From the NCBI RefSeq assembly GCF_020037015.1, contig NZ_JAIQDE010000025.1, positions 62,001-126,000 on the forward strand: 64,000 bases of DNA. Direction: 5' to 3'. Both the position numbers and the translations under genes were made by a program. Numbering within the stretch: position 1 is the first letter of the stretch; every line of letters starts with the position of its first letter. Source of the stretch: Corallococcus sp. AS-1-6 (GTDB lineage: Bacteria; Myxococcota; Myxococcia; Myxococcales; Myxococcaceae). Positions 61,760-64,000 of this stretch are shown in pieces. The notes under the pieces were generated by a model. The model did not search any database. It saw only the letters and a list, made by a program, of their open reading frames with translations, and was not told the origin of the DNA.

Positions 61760-63556
61760 CTACCAGCGCACCTCCGGGAGCGGCGCGTACAGCGCGCGCC
61801 CCTCCGCGCCCTGCCCGGTGAGGCCCAGCTTCGCGCCCACGCGGTACACGGCCCGCACCTGCTCCATCACCTGGGACGACACGGCGGCCTGGCTCCCGGT
61901 GGCCTCGTCATCGCTGTTGTCCGCCTCGTGCTTGCCCAGCAGCTCCGACAGCACCTGGCCCGTGGGCCGGGGGCGCGGGAAGACGACGATGCGGACCGGG
62001 GCGTCCTTCTCCAGCTTCGCGGCCTCCCGGGCCAGCTCCAGCGCCTTCGGGTAGCCGCCGAGCGCGTCCACCAGCCCGCGCTCCAGCGCGTCCTCGCCCG
62101 TCCACACGCGCCCCTTCGCGACCGCCTGCAGCTTCTCCAGCGGCATGTTGCGCGCCTGGGCGGCGCGGCTGGTGAAGTCCAGGTAGATGGTGTCCAGCTC
62201 GGACTCCAACTGCGCGCGCTGCTCGGGGGTGAACTCCTGGTCGGAGCTGGCGAAGGTGGCGTTCTTCCCGAAGGCGATGGTGTCGAAGTTCACGCCCAGC
62301 TTCGCCCACAGCTCGGACGTGACGAACTTGCCGTTGTACACGCCGATGCTCCCCGTCAGCGTGCCCGGCTGGGCGACGATTTTGTCCCCGGCCATGGCCA
62401 CGAAGTAGCCGCCGCTGGCCGCGTACGAGCCCATGGTGACGATGACGGGCTTGCCCGCCTCGCGCGCGCGCTGCACCTCCCGGCGGATGGTGTCGCTGGC
62501 GGAGTAGCTGCCGCCCGGGCTGTCCACGCGGAAGAGGATGGCCTTCACGGACGGGTCCTCCACCGCCTTGCGGAAGGCCGCCGCCACGGTGTCGCCGCCC
62601 ATCACCTGGCCGCCGGAGAGCGGGTTGGACTGGCTCTTGCCGCGCAGCACCTCGCCCACGCCGTAGATGAGCGCGACGGTGGTGCCCGTCTGGTGCGGCC
62701 GGCCCGCGCGCTCCAGGTACTTGTCCACGTAGAGGAACTTCGCGCCCTCCCCGGCCTGCTGCTTCAGCTCGTCGTGGATCTCGTCGCGGTAGCGCAGCCC
62801 GTCCACCAGCTTCGCGTCCACGGCCGCCTGGCCCATGAAGGGCGCGCGGTCGATGAGGGCGCGCACCTCGTCCTCGGACAGCTTGCGGCCCTCCGCCACG
62901 CCCTTCACCACCTGGCGGAAGAGGCCGCCGCCGTAGGCCTCCGTGGCCTCGCGCTGGTGGGGGCCGTAGGACTCGTCGGTGAAGCTGTTGACGGCGTTCT
63001 TGTACTCGGCGCGCTTGCCGAACTCCGGCTTCACGCCCAGCTTCGCGAACGCGTCGCGCGCGAAGGGCGTCTCCATCACCAGGCCGGTGAGCCCCACGTC
63101 GCCGGAGGGCTGGATGTAGACGGAGTCGAAGGCGCTCGCGAGGTAGTAGGCGCCGGTGCCGTTGCCCGCCTCGCCGAAGCCGTCCGCGTAGGCCACCGCC
63201 CGCTTGCCCGACGCGCGGAAGGACTTCACCGCGTCCCGCAGCTCCTGCACCTGCGCGGAGCTGCCCGGCTGGCCGATGCGCACCACCAGCGACTTCACCC
63301 GGGGGTCCGTGGCCGCCTTCTCCAGGCCCTCCACCACGTCCCTCAGCGACGTGGGCTCCTCGCCGAAGGCGCCCGCCAGCGAGGTGTCCAGCGTGTACTC
63401 CGGCAGCGGGTGCTGCAGGTCCAGCTCCAGCACCAGGTTGGACGGCACGCCCGGCTTGCTGGAGGCCGCGAGCATCAACAGCCCCACCACACCCACCACG
63501 AAGAGGATGGACAGCGCTCCAATGAAGGCCAGCGCGCCAATGAAGAAGCGTTTCAT
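61760..63556 (-). CDS. sppA: Signal peptide peptidase SppA, 67K type
   Basis: A 598-residue protein of the double-domain type. A membrane helix (about 4-30, FFIGALAFIGALSILFVVGVVGLLML) is followed by two ClpP-like repeats. The general-base lysine is in GKRAEYKNAVNSFTDE and the nucleophile serine in VTMGSYAASGGYFVA, as expected for Lys-Ser catalysis across repeats. VDSPGGSYSASD and GVYNGKFVTSELWAKLGV are further family motifs. It degrades signal-peptide remnants in the inner membrane. The last 60 residues are an extra tail. Confidence 0.95.
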   Translation of the reverse strand: MKRFFIGALAFIGALSILFVVGVVGLLMLAASSKPGVPSNLVLELDLQHPLPEYTLDTSLAGAFGEEPTSLRDVVEGLEKAATDPRVKSLVVRIGQPGSSAQVQELRDAVKSFRASGKRAVAYADGFGEAGNGTGAYYLASAFDSVYIQPSGDVGLTGLVMETPFARDAFAKLGVKPEFGKRAEYKNAVNSFTDESYGPHQREATEAYGGGLFRQVVKGVAEGRKLSEDEVRALIDRAPFMGQAAVDAKLVDGLRYRDEIHDELKQQAGEGAKFLYVDKYLERAGRPHQTGTTVALIYGVGEVLRGKSQSNPLSGGQVMGGDTVAAAFRKAVEDPSVKAILFRVDSPGGSYSASDTIRREVQRAREAGKPVIVTMGSYAASGGYFVAMAGDKIVAQPGTLTGSIGVYNGKFVTSELWAKLGVNFDTIAFGKNATFASSDQEFTPEQRAQLESELDTIYLDFTSRAAQARNMPLEKLQAVAKGRVWTGEDALERGLVDALGGYPKALELAREAAKLEKDAPVRIVVFPRPRPTGQVLSELLGKHEADNSDDEATGSQAAVSSQVMEQVRAVYRVGAKLGLTGQGAEGRALYAPLPEVRW

Positions 63557-63806
63557 CCGGAAGGACTCCTGGTGCCCGAGTACCCGAGGGGCATTCCCCC
63601 AGCTCCCGGCGGCCTACCATCAACGCACGCGTCCGACGATGCTTGCGTGCGCCGCGGTGATGGACGGCGGACGGGGAGCCAGGGCCCGCCCGTCCTGGTG
63701 GCCGGGGGCCGGGCCGGCGCCTGCCCCGTGCGAGGGCCGCCGCGGTGCACACCGTCCTTCTTGGAGCCAGGGGAAGCCAGGGGCATCCGGCCCCGGGAGG
63801 CATGGG

Positions 63807-64000
63807 ATGCGGAAGCGACGGTTGGGCAATTCCGACATGGACCTCACCGCGCTGGGGTTTGGCGCGTGGGCCATTGGAGGGGGCGGCTGGGCGTTCGCCT
63901 GGGGCGCGCAGGACGACGCGCGGTCCATTGAAGCCATCCAGCGCGCGCTGGATTCGGGCATCAACTGGATCGACACGGCGGCGGTGTATGGGTTGGGGCA
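63807..64000 (+). CDS. Aldo/keto reductase, N-terminal part, cut by the window
   Basis: The reading frame opens at an ATG with GGGAGG 6 nt upstream and continues past the right edge. The visible 64 residues read RLGNSDMDLTALGFGAWAIGG, then IEAIQRALDSGINWIDTAAVYG. This is the cofactor strand and the catalytic Asp/Tyr region of the aldo/keto reductase family. It is a different subgroup from the reductase at 20811, with a GWAFAWGAQDD insertion. Confidence 0.85.
   Translation, partial: MRKRRLGNSDMDLTALGFGAWAIGGGGWAFAWGAQDDARSIEAIQRALDSGINWIDTAAVYGLG

Noticed and set aside
59160-64000. parA/parB or parS next to mnmE
   Set aside because: The genes following mnmE are Uma2, a GspE-N protein, cysteine dioxygenase and sppA. 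I noticed no parS-like 16-bp palindrome by eye.

Overview
The window is very GC-rich, densely coded and almost free of mobile DNA. It reads as a chromosomal segment of a myxobacterium of the Myxococcus/Corallococcus type. The main reasons are the two PEGA-tailed Ser/Thr kinases, many lipoproteins, a double-CXXCG protein beside a TIGR02269-type lipoprotein, a DUF6310/DUF5953-like pair, a PilZ protein, and frequent GTG/TTG starts. Family names come from recognising motifs by eye; no search was run.

Layout. 1-4 kb (minus): an overlapping operon for sugar oxidation and hydrolysis (archaeal-type glucose dehydrogenase, GH15 enzyme, App1-like phosphatase). 4.2-7.6 kb: a small membrane protein, then a sulfonate/taurine/nitrate-type ABC importer (ATPase, permease, lipoprotein binder). 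7.6-15 kb: an exported protein, an NYN/LOTUS RNA-related protein, a PilZ-plus-acetyltransferase-like protein, a cysteine-cluster protein, an SH3-like exported protein and an RNase R/II-type exonuclease. 15-20.4 kb: a PIN-domain toxin-antitoxin pair with operator-like repeats, a kinase with a 48-bp tandem repeat, and a DUF2807 protein. 20.8-26.3 kb: aldo/keto reductase, a DUF429-like protein and two large lipoproteins. 26.5-39.8 kb, all plus strand: two small helical proteins, a cluster of phased DnaA-box-like sites, a second kinase, glutathione synthetase, a methyltransferase, DoxX, CapA-like, MFS, SRPBCC, hydrolase, AraC, VOC and PhoD-like genes.

39.8-44 kb: bifunctional aspartokinase/homoserine dehydrogenase (thrA) behind what looks like a complete threonine attenuator (Thr-rich leader peptide, antiterminator, terminator). 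A lipoprotein nuclease toxin and its probable immunity gene follow in the same direction with no visible terminator. 44-49.8 kb: an acidic small protein, an M16 peptidase pair, a B-box-like membrane protein, a lipoprotein and a CBS protein. 49.8-59.2 kb: the origin-linked core, dnaA (minus) and rpmH-rnpA-yidD-yidC-jag-mnmE (plus). Between dnaA and rpmH sit a GNAT gene and a second lipoprotein nuclease/immunity pair. 59-64 kb: Uma2, a GspE-N-domain protein, cysteine dioxygenase, SppA and the start of another aldo/keto reductase.

The items most worth checking are the thrA attenuator and its possible control of the adjacent toxin, the two lipoprotein toxin/immunity loci, the DnaA-box-like cluster 22 kb from dnaA, and the duplicated 40-residue insertion inside the MnmE G domain.
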